Shown piece after piece: positions 1 to 10,761 of a DNA stretch of 64,000 bases. The notes below the pieces were generated by a model, which did not search any database, had not been told where the DNA came from, and saw nothing but the letters and a program-made list of their open reading frames with translations. This DNA is from Chaetoderma sp. LZ-2023a (lineage: Eukaryota > Mollusca > Caudofoveata > Chaetodermatida > Chaetodermatidae): contig CM067370.1 of NCBI GenBank assembly GCA_034401795.1, positions 54,238,880 through 54,302,879 on the forward strand, given 5' to 3'. The position numbers and the translations under genes are program-made. Position 1 is the stretch's first letter. Every line of letters starts with the position of its first letter.

Positions 1-80
1 ATCAATGAGGAGATGTCTTGCGATGGTGATTCGCAACACCATAAGATCACTTGGCATTTTGGACCCGGCGAGCTAATAAT
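1..80 (+). repeat. 3' tail of dispersed gagctaataa repeat
   Basis: The stretch resembles the terminal part of the repeat seen at 15019-16522/23412-23653, 32870-32992 and 34150-34714. Shared features are a degenerate ggtcgccac-like stretch, then a cacttggc motif, then gagctaataa. Only the last bases are convincing. It is probably a truncated copy of an interspersed, possibly non-autonomous, element. Confidence 0.4.
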
Positions 81-220
81 GGAATTTTCAAAATTAACAG
101 GACATGGATTATAATAGCAATTGGAGCATCTTTTCCTATTACAGCTGAATAATTCTAAAATAATTTATTCCAAGGAAGTTCTTCCTTTAAATATGACAGA
201 AAATGTTATCAGCCGGCCTA

Positions 221-1770
221 TGTGAAGTTGAATTAGGGATATGTATCCCTAATTTAAAGCTCTCATATTCCATTAAATATAGACACTTTTGCACGCGATA
301 TGAGATGCCTGTTCAATTTACCCAGCATGCAATGCTACCCGGCGTGCAATGCTACCCAACATGCAATGCCCTAACTCCATAATCGTTGTAACTATTGGAC
401 GCCATATTCGTTTAGTCTATTGTCTGCACAAGCCAGGATTTCTCAAACAAAACCAACCTGCTTGCACGTGCAAATAGTCATTTGTCCTCCAGCTCTGGAA
501 GCGTAAGCATGCACGTAGGGCATATTCACGGTAGTACATTCGACAGTCTGTATTTCAATAATGTTCAGAGAAAGTGTGTGAATGTCCCGGAGAAAATAGT
601 TGAAACCTTTTATATACATTGACAGTAATTTGCGTGAAAGTTATTGCTATCAATGACAGCACCAACATTCAGTCAAATTGTTGTCAAAATAATTAGTATG
701 TAATGCAATTACTACGTGCTATATATTTGATACAAATTTTATTGAAGTGTTGCTGCAACAGCTTTCACTATATGTATTCTAAAATAATCATTATAAATTT
801 CAGTCAACATTTTCTATGGATTTGAAGAGCAATTTGACTAAGTTGTAGCTGACTAAGGCACCAAAAACGTTATCAAATTGTTGTCCATAGAATCACACGG
901 CACTCAGTATTACTATCTAAGTAGAGTGAGTATATGCCCAAAATACGCTATGCCTGCACGAAGGAAATATTTCGCCTAGCTACCATGTGTACGTTTCTAT
1001 TCGATCAATGCATTTCAAACAAATGCAAAAATCTGTCAATGAAACATACACGTTGTTTGCTAATCATTCATTCTTAGCAAGAAAGCATATATAGGCCTAT
1101 GCTCATTTTACCTAAATAGTAATATATTGATTGGACGTGTGTGGGTAATTATTCGACAATGTTGTTGGTGCCTTAGAAATCAACAACTTAGTTAAATTGA
1201 TATTCAAATCCGTAGCGAGAGTCGATGAAAATTATGATGATTATTTTAGAATATATAGACTGAAAGCTGTTGTAGGAACATTTTTCATTAAAATTAGTAT
1301 CAAGTCTCCACCAGTTAGTAATCACATTACCTAATGTTGCTGTCATTGATAGCAACAACTTTCACGCCAATTATTGTCAAATTATATATATAAAAGCTTT
1401 CTCTAAATTTCTGGAAATTGACACACTTGCGCTGAACAGTATTGAAATGCAGGCTGTCAAATGTACTGCCATAAATACGCCCTACGTGCATGCTTAAGCT
1501 TCCAGAGATGGAGGACAAATGAATATTTGCACGTGCAGGCGGGTTGGTTTTGTTTGGGAAATCCTGACCTATACAGACAATAGACTAAATGAATATGGTG
1601 TCCAATAGTTACAATGATTATGGAGTCATGAAATTGCATGCTGGGTAGCGTTGCATGATGGGTAGCATAGCATGTTGGGTAAATTGGACAGAAATCAGCA
1701 GGCATCTCATATCTCGTGCAAAATGTTCTATATTTAATGGAACACGAGAACTTTAACTTCACAACTAAGA
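221..1770. mobile_element. Foldback-like element with ~640-bp terminal inverted repeats
   Basis: The left arm (about 221-865) and right arm (about 1165-1770) are diverged reverse complements of each other. Matching landmarks are gtgaagtt at 221 with aacttcac near 1765, the tgcaatgctaccc motifs at 320-365 with tgggtagcgttgca near 1645-1660, and the aaggcacc block near 860 with ggtgcctta near 1167. The roughly 300-bp centre and the arms carry no convincing ORF. No target-site duplication was recognised. It resembles a foldback or long-TIR non-autonomous DNA transposon. It lies downstream of GluN1 exon 4, presumably inside the next intron. Confidence 0.7.
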
Positions 1771-2548
1771 GCTATATTAATTTATACGGAAAAATATCGT
1801 CATATGTTAAGAATTAATTTGTTTTATTTCATTTTATTACTTTGACGTACACAATTTACACAGTAAACCTCTAAGAGCATAAAATTTCAACAATTTTTAT
1901 TTTCAACATTCTGGTGTCAATGTGGGCCATCAAGCAATATTGGACATAGGCATAATGGATGAATCTAGTTTTAGCTATGCAACCAACTATCTCTAGCTAG
2001 GCTCCGCCCATGCTTCGCCTGTGTTGGGATCGATTGAACGCTGAACTCCTTGAATATCAGAAAACTATACAGATAAGCTATTGAATATTTTGAAACTAAT
2101 TTAACGGGGTAATGTTGCTGCCATAAATGTTGCTACGGTTATTTAATAGTAGACATACAATTTGTACAACTTGACAGACTATTAAGTGTCTATCACGACT
2201 TAGATACATCATTTATGACATAATTGATTGTGACATCAATCTACATATGACATAATTTATTATGACATCAGATATTTGACTGACAGATTGGATTCATCTA
2301 TTATTGAAACTTGTGATGAGACAGATTAACACCGTTAAATCCCTAAAATACCATTATCTCAATTTGAAGAAACATATACAAGTATACTGTAGCATCTTTA
2401 GAAAGAAGTTGAACTGGAAGCTGCTAGATGTCTTTGATTATAAATATCCAACAGAATATTACATTATAAAATGTTATATCTTGCATAGGGTTGAAAAAGA
2501 TATGCAGAAGCTAGTATAGGTCCAGTAGTTAGCATATGTATAACTTAC
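1771..2548. other. AT-rich intron sequence with one dispersed repeat copy
   Basis: No gene was recognised. Positions about 1945-2070 (from ggatgaatctagttttagct to the gaactccttgaatatc stretch) are a diverged copy of 13262-13385. The rest is AT-rich, with tgacataat repeats near 2218-2275. It presumably belongs to the intron following GluN1 exon 4. Confidence 0.5.
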
Positions 2549-2649
2549 ACAGCATAGAGCAATATGACTCTGGATGTCAGGCTCTGAATGACCTTCATTT
2601 CCTGAGTGTAGTTTAACAAACCAGGCATGTATTTAATGATCTTCTCAAT
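2549..2649 (-). CDS. GRIN1: NMDA receptor subunit 1 (GluN1), exon 4 (partial gene)
   Basis: This exon encodes part of the extracellular amino-terminal (LIVBP-like) domain of the obligatory glycine-binding NMDA receptor subunit. Read on the minus strand it gives about 33 codons, including KYMPGLLNYTQEM and SRVILLYA. These fit the family segment that precedes the SEDDA-like motif. A pyrimidine-rich acceptor ends in ttatcttcag at 2650. The donor gtaagt lies at 2548-2543, after a phase-2 codon. It follows exon 3 in frame, since that exon ends in KKKRLK at phase 0. The next exon was not found and probably lies below coordinate 1. Family assignment rests on motif recognition, not a search. Confidence 0.85.
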
Positions 2650-2744
2650 CTGAAGATAAAACAAAAACAGAGTTCCATTAACACTTTGATAGTCAAGCCA
2701 ACCAGAACCTACCTTTACAGAGGTTTTGAGAAACTCCTATTTTG

Positions 2745-2840
2745 CAGATTAAGAGATGATTTTTGAAATTTTACCACTTTAATGACTGGCTCGATAAACA
2801 ATCCGGTCATTCCAGTAGTAAAATTGCAAAAATATTCTCA
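2745..2840. mobile_element. Palindromic MITE family 1, copy 1
   Basis: The core reads aatgactggctcgataa, a short spacer, then ggtcattccagt, flanked by attttacca and its complement. This gives a near-palindromic core. Related copies lie near 12440, 26400, 28830, 31100 and 56800. No ORF is present. Confidence 0.55.
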
Positions 2841-3654
2841 ACTAGTGTTTCAAATGGGAATTCATTGAGCAAAATTGTTTATTTTCTTTATCAATCTTGC
2901 ATATTAACCCTTTGACACTCATCCAGCCAAAAATGGCCTCTGTAGTGGTCCTGAGAAACTCCCGTTTGCATTTTTTTATATAACAGAGCCAGTCAGTCAA
3001 GTGGAAATCTTTTTTAAATAGTATTTTATTGGTTTGCAAATGGATATTTCTATAAGAAAATTTAAATATCTTGGAGCAAATTTGAGCCACAATAGGTAAA
3101 AAAAATAAGTACTGTAGTAAGCTGAAGAGCGTTGGATGTAAATTTGAAGGTGGGATGGCATGTATTTCTTTTTCACCACATTTTTACTACATACATGTAT
3201 TATAAGCATTTCAGAGAATTCTTGAGTCTCTCCCACCAACACTTTTGTCTGATCATGTCCTTCAACCTTAACCACAAATCAATATCATTAGAACTTGAGT
3301 AATTACACTAGAGACATTTAAAAACTTTTCTTTGACCTTGACATTTGACCATTTGAGGCCAAAATGGATACACTTATTCAGGACCCCCAATCCCAACCTC
3401 TCAGTCATGTCTGATATAGATACCTTTAGTAGAACACAAGTTATTGCGGCAGACAAACGAACATACTCATACTGTATGCACATGCACAAGCGCGTACACG
3501 CATGCACATACGCATGCCAGAATGCACATGCACTAGAGGAGGATGACTTCATTGTTATACAATGCACCTAATATTAAAATCATCATTCCAATGTCAGTTT
3601 AAGCTTCACAGACCAAAAACTGACAATTCTTCCAGCTGTAAGGACTATTATGTT

Positions 3655-3725
3655 CAATATTCTGAAATTAATTTGACTGAGATCTGTTGCTGGTTCCAGT
3701 CAAATCAGTTTCAAAACATCCAACA
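3655..3725. mobile_element. Palindromic MITE family 2, copy 1
   Basis: The inverted pair is ctgaaattaatttgact and agtcaaatcagtttca around a short centre. A second copy is at 24465-24560. It is probably a short non-autonomous inverted-repeat element. Confidence 0.45.
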
Positions 3726-4785
3726 GCTTCATTAAATAGCTGCCTTGAAACACTAGAATTTAAGAAGCAGTGTTTAAATCTGTGCATCATAATGTACAAC
3801 TTATTTTTAAAACGAGCCACCAGAAGATCCCATAATGTCCAGGACACAAAGATTTTCAGATGAACACACATCAACAGTTGACATACATCATGCATGGCAA
3901 AGGTCTATAATCAGAAAATAAAGAATGAAATCCTGCCAATGCATCTCCCCCTGATATACTGTATCCATCAGATGAAAAATAATTGCAAGTGAACTTAAAG
4001 GTTCTTCGAGATCTGCTCCGGCATAAAACACTTTCTATGAATCTTAAGTTTGTCAAGTATGTTAATTCTCGTGAATACAAACAGAGTTGACTGAAACACG
4101 ATCACAACTGAGGACCTCTGACACCGTATCCATGTATCAAATTTGTACTGAATATGTCAAGGAATGTTCACTGAATATATTGGAAACCATTTATTCAATG
4201 AATTTTAACCCTTATCTTTTACTGTCTCCACAAAGAAAATGTTGTACAGTCCAAGTCAATTTTGTTGGACGATGTTGCGGTCTATGATAGCTAGCACCAT
4301 CTTCCACAAAATTTGTTGGAAAATGAATACTAGTTTATATATTAATTTAATTTGAAAATTTAAAGTTTAATTTGCGAAAATAAAATCAGGACACTGTCTG
4401 ACTCAAATCTTTCCACTGAAAAACCATTGCAAGTAAAGCGCCAAAACACAGAGATCGGGTCAGGACAAGAAAATTTTAATGAACTTTTTTATGTAAGATA
4501 ATCCTGTATAAATCTCACAGAAATGAAATCATGACACTGGATTTCATCCAACTATAATGAAATAAATTATGAGAGTTAGTTAAACTCTAATACAAAAACT
4601 GGCCTGAACCAAAAAATATTGATACATTTTAAGTATTTCTGGAGAGATAGCTACGGCAAACATGAACCAAAATAGGCATATCACATCTTCAGGGTGTGGT
4701 AATGGTTACAGCTACCAACGTTTACATGAATCACAACTAAACTTGACAAAAAATGATTACAGACAAACATACAGACAGGTGGTAA

Positions 4786-4985
4786 GAATGCAGGAAATGT
4801 CAATTTCCCTTTCTCCGAGATCTAACAATACTCACCATTCTGTTACTTCTGATATACAGCTGGCCCTGACAGCGGCTCTAGGATTATAGACTTAGAAAGC
4901 TTTACCGACTCCTGGGAACCGGGTACTCGGCTCCCAACTGCCGAGTACCCGTTTACCATAGAGCTCATATTGTTTGCATAGCCAC
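4786..4985. repeat. DIRS A left inverted terminal repeat
   Basis: This is the reverse complement of 11705-11886 over most of its length, including the internal palindrome gggtactcggctccc and its mate gccgagtaccc. The outermost ~45 bases (4786-4830) differ from the right ITR. They are instead complementary to the first half of the internal complementary region, as in DIRS-1. Confidence 0.9.
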
Positions 4986-5038
4986 CAAACAAGAGAAAAC
5001 TATGGCTTGCCTCCGTGGGGCTGGGAGGCTGGGTCCGT

Positions 5039-5145
5039 AACAGAATGGTGAGTATTGTTAGATCTCGGAGAAAGGGAAATTGACATTTCCTGCATTCTCC
5101 TTCGATCAATACTCACCATTCTGTTACTTCTGATATACACCAGAT
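5039..5145. repeat. DIRS A internal complementary region (ICR)
   Basis: The first half (about 5039-5093) is the reverse complement of the left terminus. The second half (about 5094-5145) is the reverse complement of the right terminus. They meet at TTC (5094-5096). In DIRS-1 this arrangement is proposed to template joining of the two cDNA ends into a circle before recombinase-mediated integration. Here the join is visible base by base. Confidence 0.9.
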
Positions 5146-5637
5146 TTGATCAGTAACCTGGTGGGAAGGGGCAAGCCATAAATGCTAATTTTGCCCCTTG
5201 GAGAAAGATTTTAGACTTCAAACTTGACTAACGGAGACCTAAAAGGACCGTCAAGTTCACGGAACCGAATCACATTCGCGTCACAGTCCTCCCCCCTTTT
5301 TCCTCCTAAGAAAAGGGAGAGAACTAACGAACATGTATCTCGCCTGAAAACACAAATATGCCAAGAGGGTTAACTGCTCCCTGCATACTCCATGTATTAG
5401 CCTGGGAATGAGCATGAATATATAAGATGAATGAACATGATACATATCCATAATACAAAAAACTCTCACTATTGAATTACCTTATGATAATTGGACTTCA
5501 GACGTACCGCCTCCAACCATTCACCGGTTCGGCCATCAGTGACACAATCTGGTTGACATCCTCTCGCCTGACCATGCCTGCTTTAGGTTCTTTTCTTACC
5601 GAAGTGAGAAAAGGGTGAAAAGCAGTGTGGTCACTAA

Positions 5638-6664
5638 CTATCGTTTCAAAACAGCTAAAGCGAGTGGATTGGCTGAGTCTGACACATCCCTCATATAGTA
5701 ATCCGTGAATGAGGACTCACAGTGCCATTGTGCAACGGCCATGATGTCCTATAACGGAACACCATTGTAAAGGGCGGTCGAGGCGGCTATTCCTCTGACA
5801 TTGTCTGCCCTTACGCCTTGCACCTGGTGCCCAGTCGCCATCTCGTGAGTAGTCTGAATGCATTCGACCACCCAACGAGAGATAGTATCCATGGATGCGG
5901 CGCCATAAGACTTTTTATGGCAGATCCACAGATGTCTATCGTTCGACCGTAACGAGTCAGTCCGTTTCTTGTACTTAGTCAAAGCACGGACCGGGCACCA
6001 GACACTGGCATCACGATCAAACCTAGTTAACTTCGGTATAATGATCGGTTTGCCGGGATATCTCAAAGATTGGTTCTTTGACATAACCTCTGCTCTTGGC
6101 AGAAGACGCAGACCTTCTCCAGAAACAATAAATCGGTTCCTCTCTGCCGAAAGCGCATGGATCTCACTGCGCCTTCTAGCTGAGGAAGCTGCCAATAGAA
6201 AGACCGCCTTTAGAGTCAAATGCTTTAGACTAGCCGAACGCAACGGTTCGAAAGGGTGCTTGGCCAGTACATTAAGCACTAAAGATAGACTCCAGGCTGG
6301 AATGACTACCGGTTGTCTCGGTCGGAGATTGCTCATTCCCTTCAACATCACATTTAACTGGGCCACCTCTGGACTATCCCTGTTGGCTAGACAAGGGATA
6401 ACTGATGCCAAAGCTGACTTGTATCCAGCAACTGTGACGGGAGCTAGTCCTCAAAAGAACAGCTCACAGAGAAAGTCTGCTATTTGCTGATAGTGGATTG
6501 AAAGGTATCAATACCCTTTTCTTCACACCAGTCTGCAAATCTGTTAACCTTGTTGTTATATGACTTGAAGGTTGACCTCCTTCTCGCAGCCGCGATGAAA
6601 TCAGCAGCCTGTCGAGAAAAGCCTTCCGACGTGGAACGTTGTTTGATAACATCCACGCAGTCAT
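5638..6664 (-). pseudogene. DIRS A tyrosine recombinase (broken)
   Basis: This would integrate circular cDNA by a Tyr-nucleophile strand exchange. An N-terminal core-binding segment (FSRQAADFIAAARRRSTFKS) lies at about 6550-6620. The catalytic part is at 5638-6420: box I arginine in ASSARRRSEIHALS, second arginine in ADNVRGIAAS, then QWHCESSFTDYYMRD with the nucleophilic Tyr. A one-base shift near 6485 and a TGA near 6455 split the core from the catalytic part. A TAG at 5749-5751 replaces the AAG lysine codon found in copy C, cutting off the Tyr-bearing tail. Apart from this, the catalytic half is well preserved. Confidence 0.85.
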
Positions 6665-6889
6665 TGAACATTTCGGGACACTCGTGTAGGAAGCGTCCCT
6701 TGGCCTGGGAGATTATGTTCGGAATCTCGGGCAACTGCACAGGATTTTCCACCAGCAGATCTAGAAGATCCGTGAACCACGCCCTGCTCGGCCAATACGG
6801 CGCTATTAGCAGGACCAGACACGGTTCCTCCCTGACCTTCACCAAAACCTTCGGTAGAAGAATGGTGGGTGGGTACGCGTAAGCGTGCA

Positions 6890-8590
6890 TCCCTCTCCAG
6901 CTTATCGCCAGAGCGTCTGTATCGACGGCATTTGGATCTGTAATCGGCGAGACATATGTCATGATTTGAGCATTTTCCTTTGTGGCGAACAAGTCCACGT
7001 TGGGTTTGCCCCAATGCTCGAAGATCCGTCGCAGAACTGGAGGGTTGAGGGACCATTCTGTTGGCAGGATTCTCTGTCTGCGAGACAAAGCATCCGCCAG
7101 AATGTTCAATCGGCCAGGAATACGAGCTGCTTTCAAAACAACCGAGTAATTCCTGCACCATTGAATCAAGTGCCACACCCTGATACACAGAGTGGGCGAC
7201 CTGGTCCCGCCTTGGCGATTTATATATGATACTACTGTCGAATCGACCGACCGTATCAATATCACCCTGCCCCTGATCATCGGAAGGAACTCTTCCAACG
7301 CCAGTTCCACTGCCATCATTTCCAACAGATTGATATGCAGCTGACTCTCCGGGAGAGTCCATGTGCCCGAGACCTGGTTCTCCCAGGCAGGCACCCCACC
7401 CTTCCAGCGATGCATCCGTGTAGACGGACAGCTGGGGGCGGGGTAGGTGCAGCGAAACCCCTAATAGGAGATTCTGACGCTGTTTCCACCATAGAAGATG
7501 CGATATTATCGGCTCCAAAACTGGCAACAGTTTTGACAGGGGTTCTGTTCTCTGTTTCCACAGAGACATCAGATACAACTGGATAGGCCTTCGCATTAGA
7601 GCATCGTACGGGATAACCTGCTCCATGGAGACCATCATGCCCAGCATCTGAAGGAACCGCCTCGCCTTGAATGTGGTTTCCCACTCGAAAACTCTTGAGG
7701 ATGGCTAACAGAGACACCACTCTGGGCTCTGACGGGTAAACCCTGCCCTCCTCAAGGTCGAATCGCATCCCCAAATAAACGAAACGTTGAGTGGGCGTCA
7801 ACTCGGATTTCTCCTCGTTGACTATGCAGCGTAGATCTGAAAGTAACTTCAGAGTCAGAGCAGTATCCACGTTCAACCTGGCTGCCGAGTCTGCCTTAAG
7901 CAGCCAGTCGTCTATGTAGGTGTGTAGCGCCACGTTCTCTTTTCTGAGAAACGCTGTCACCGCAAGGACCACTCTTGTGAAAACCCTCGGAGCTGTCGAC
8001 AGGCCAAACGGGAGACTGTAAACTCCCATACTTGATTCTGAAACGCAAATCTCAGAAACCTGTGCCAACTCCGATTCATAGGAATGTGGAAATATGCATT
8101 TTTCAGATCGATCGATACACACCACATTCCTTTCCTCAATCCCGCATTACCGACCTCGGCGTTTCCATCTGGAACCGAGGCGTATGGATAAACCAATTTA
8201 ATGGCCTGAGATTGAGTATGGGTCTCCATCCCCCTGTGCTCTTGGGGACAAGGAACATGTTTGAATAGAAGCCTGGAGTGTTTCGATTTGCTGGTTTTAT
8301 TGCTCCCTTCAGAAGCAAACCCGACACTTCCTTTTGAACGGCTTCTAACTTGTCTGGCTCCCTTGGTACGGGTGTCCAGACAGGTGCCAAAGACAGATTT
8401 TGTGGTGGAAAGTCCCACCACTCCGGCATGTAACCCTGGGATAACCATCCCAGGACCAGACTGTCTGACGTCACACCTTGCCAGGCCTCGACGAAACGCA
8501 TGAGCCTTCCACCCACCATAGACGCCTCGACGTCTAACGGGGTTGTCCGGCTCGCAGTCCGCCCCCCCACTCTTTCTTAACGAGAGAGAG
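6890..8590 (-). pseudogene. DIRS A reverse transcriptase-RNase H (frameshifted)
   Basis: The polymerase would copy element RNA into cDNA. RT fingers (GGWRPILNLRPLNWF) lie near 8190-8250, motif A (VSIDLKNAYFHIP) near 8090-8130 and motif C (TYIDDWLLKA) near 7885-7920. The RNase H domain follows, with INLLEMMAVELALEEF and a second acidic site in RSVDSTVVSYINRQGG (related copies read SDNST), then ADALSRRQ near 7080. These segments occupy different frames. Shifts fall near 8150, 8025 and in the palm-RNase H connection near 7650-7400. No single product is possible. Confidence 0.85.
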
Positions 8591-8687
8591 AGAACCATTT
8601 CGTTCTAGGCACGACGGGTATAACTGGCACCGCTGTTCCTGTCGCACAGGCGCGGTCCAGGCGGATATGAAGGGAGCTTTCGTACCC

Positions 8688-10761
8688 TCAGGTACGCTTC
8701 GGCCCCTTCTGTCCGCCCTTTGAGGCCTTACCCTTACCCTTCCCCTTGCCCTTCCCGCCTCTAGGGCGGTCAGGAGCAACATTGGGGAGGGTAGGCGCCT
8801 CTACAACCTTCCTGGGCTTCTTCGCCGGCGGCGGCTCTGAAACCCCAGCTGAAGCAGAAGTCGCAACAGGCCTAGCTTTCGCCTTGCCCTTATGCTTCTT
8901 CTGCTCCTTTGAAGGTTGTCCCGTTAGCGGTTTCCCCACAGGCCCTAGTGCATGCGCTTGCCGCACTAGCTCTAGCTGTAGGTTTACCGCTAACTGATTC
9001 TGCGCGATACTGGCGGTATCCTCTAAGATGGCCCACGCTTGGCCACCGAAGATGCTAGGCCCTGTCAGGGGTGTCCCAAGGAGACGCTCCCTGACTGCCG
9101 TAGCCGGACGCATATGGTCAATGACCATTTGCCTCCTGGATTTCGTCACACGCGCTTGCACCCTTGCCAATGCGTCCATCGACAGCACCAGGCCGTCATT
9201 GACACATGAAAGCGCCACAGGTGGCACAGGGTGGCCTGCCCCGCTTCAGCCCACACCGACTGAAGGAGACGATAAGAGTGGTTGACAGCGCTCATCGCTG
9301 CCCTCACACCCTCATCGCATAGGGACAGGACTTCTTCCTGGTGTACCTGAGACTTGTCCACAAGTGCCGGACCGGGGTGACCCGGCACGGCACTCTGGAC
9401 GCCCAGTACCCATCGGTCATCCTCCGTGACCGACGGGACTACACCATACCTGTCGTATTCCCCCCGCGGAATACGACATCTTGCCCGCACCTCCCTGGAG
9501 GCCGCAGGGAGCTGACCCTTGGTCATCAGTTGTTTGCTATAAATAGCATCCAACCATTCTATGAACCGTGGATCCAGTCCCACTGACTGGATCCGGGCCG
9601 CGGGCAAAATCCCCGTCCTGATCGACGCAACCGACGGACGGGGCGCATCTTCATCGGCCGTGGCCGAAACCACAGACGGGTCAACCCTGGCTAGCCACGC
9701 CAGAGCATCTGACCAATCTACCTCCGATGAAGACACCCCCGCAAACACGTCACCCGTTGACGTGCTCACGGGTCTGCCAGCCACGGCCTCCCAGCAAGGA
9801 GCCACGGCTGACACGCCAGGCACTCCGGTACCACACGGTTCCGCCGCCACCCCATGAAACACTCCGGTCCATGGGGTAGGTCCGCACGGAAAACCGTACG
9901 GACCCGTAGCAGTCGCGGAACCATAGCCGGACACGGGCGCCCACGGCACCCCACGTCCGACTGCCGGACCAGGCGAGATAGGTGAGTACCACGCCCGGCC
10001 CGGCACACCCGTTCCCGTGACGGCTGGTGCCAAACCAAGCCGCACGGAACCGGTGCACGGTAACGGATTTGCCTCAGCCACAGGCGGAGCCGCTGACCTG
10101 GCTTGCGCCAAACCAGACAAATGGAGGCCGGTTCCGTCTAGGACGGAATCAACCTCCATATTCTCCACCTGCGGCTTCACGGGCCGCAGCAACCTCTCCT
10201 CCTCGGCCTCCTCGTCTTCAGACTCCGAAGAGTCGTCACTAGACGAGTCAACCGTGGAACCGTCCTGGCGGACGGCTCCCACACCTGACGGACCGGCCAC
10301 CGCTACTGGACCACCCGGAGGTGGCCGCAGAGAAACAGAAACCCGTCTGGCCGAAGCCAGACGGGACTGCCAGGGGGCCGTACGAGACGGCCCCCTCGGT
10401 AACCAGTCCAGAATCCTGTCCGAGGACAGGATCCGTACCAGGCATGGGGAGAAACTGCCCCCCAACCTTTGGTAGCAGGGACGACACCAGCGTGGTCAGA
10501 ACGCTATGCAGAAAAACCCTGCAGAGCCGGACCAAACCACGCCGGCGGTGCCATCTCCGCCACCTCCAGCTGGGGACGTGGAGCACCCGCACCGGCCGCT
10601 CCACGATTTACTCTCGGACCGCCTGACCCCGCGTCAGACCCAGCCAAGTCCTTCTGGGCAAGGAACTTAACCATCGTTTCGACGGACCACACTGCACAAA
10701 CATTACACCTATGATCTATATTACACAGGGCACACATAAAACAGACATGGTCCTTGAACAT
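8688..10761 (-). pseudogene. DIRS A gag-like region (Cys/His N-terminus, frameshifted)
   Basis: This probably encodes the RNA-binding or particle protein. From ATG at 10761, the start reads MFKDHVCFMCALCNIDHRC and continues NVCAVW, a compact Cys/His cluster suggesting zinc binding. A proline/glycine-rich stretch follows, then an acidic patch (SSSDDSSESEDEEAEEE, near 10190-10240), an unrecognised conserved block (DDRWVLGVQSA, ALVDKSQVHQEEVLSLC), and a basic tail (GGKGKGKGKGKASKGGQKG) near 8700. The frame is broken near 10500. It breaks again near 9240, where A has four Gs and copy C five. The DNA is GC-rich compared with its surroundings and packed with perfect hairpins (see findings). Confidence 0.7.

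Larger units (their letters stand above)
2650..4785 (-). other. GluN1 intron 3, 3' part: unique and MITE-bearing sequence
   Basis: This is the intron portion between DIRS element A and exon 4. No coding segment was recognised. It contains one copy of palindromic MITE family 1 (about 2745-2840, with similar sequence to about 3070) and one of palindromic family 2 (about 3655-3725). The short ORFs here show no domain or biased codon pattern. Confidence 0.5.

Noticed and set aside
1-2540. Next GluN1 exon (SEDDA region) expected 3' of exon 4
   Set aside because: Looked for on the minus strand without finding a matching reading frame with splice sites. It probably lies outside the window.
3332-3571. 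Overlapping ORFs on both strands near 3.3-3.6 kb
   Set aside because: Short, inside an intron, no protein family and no splice-site context.
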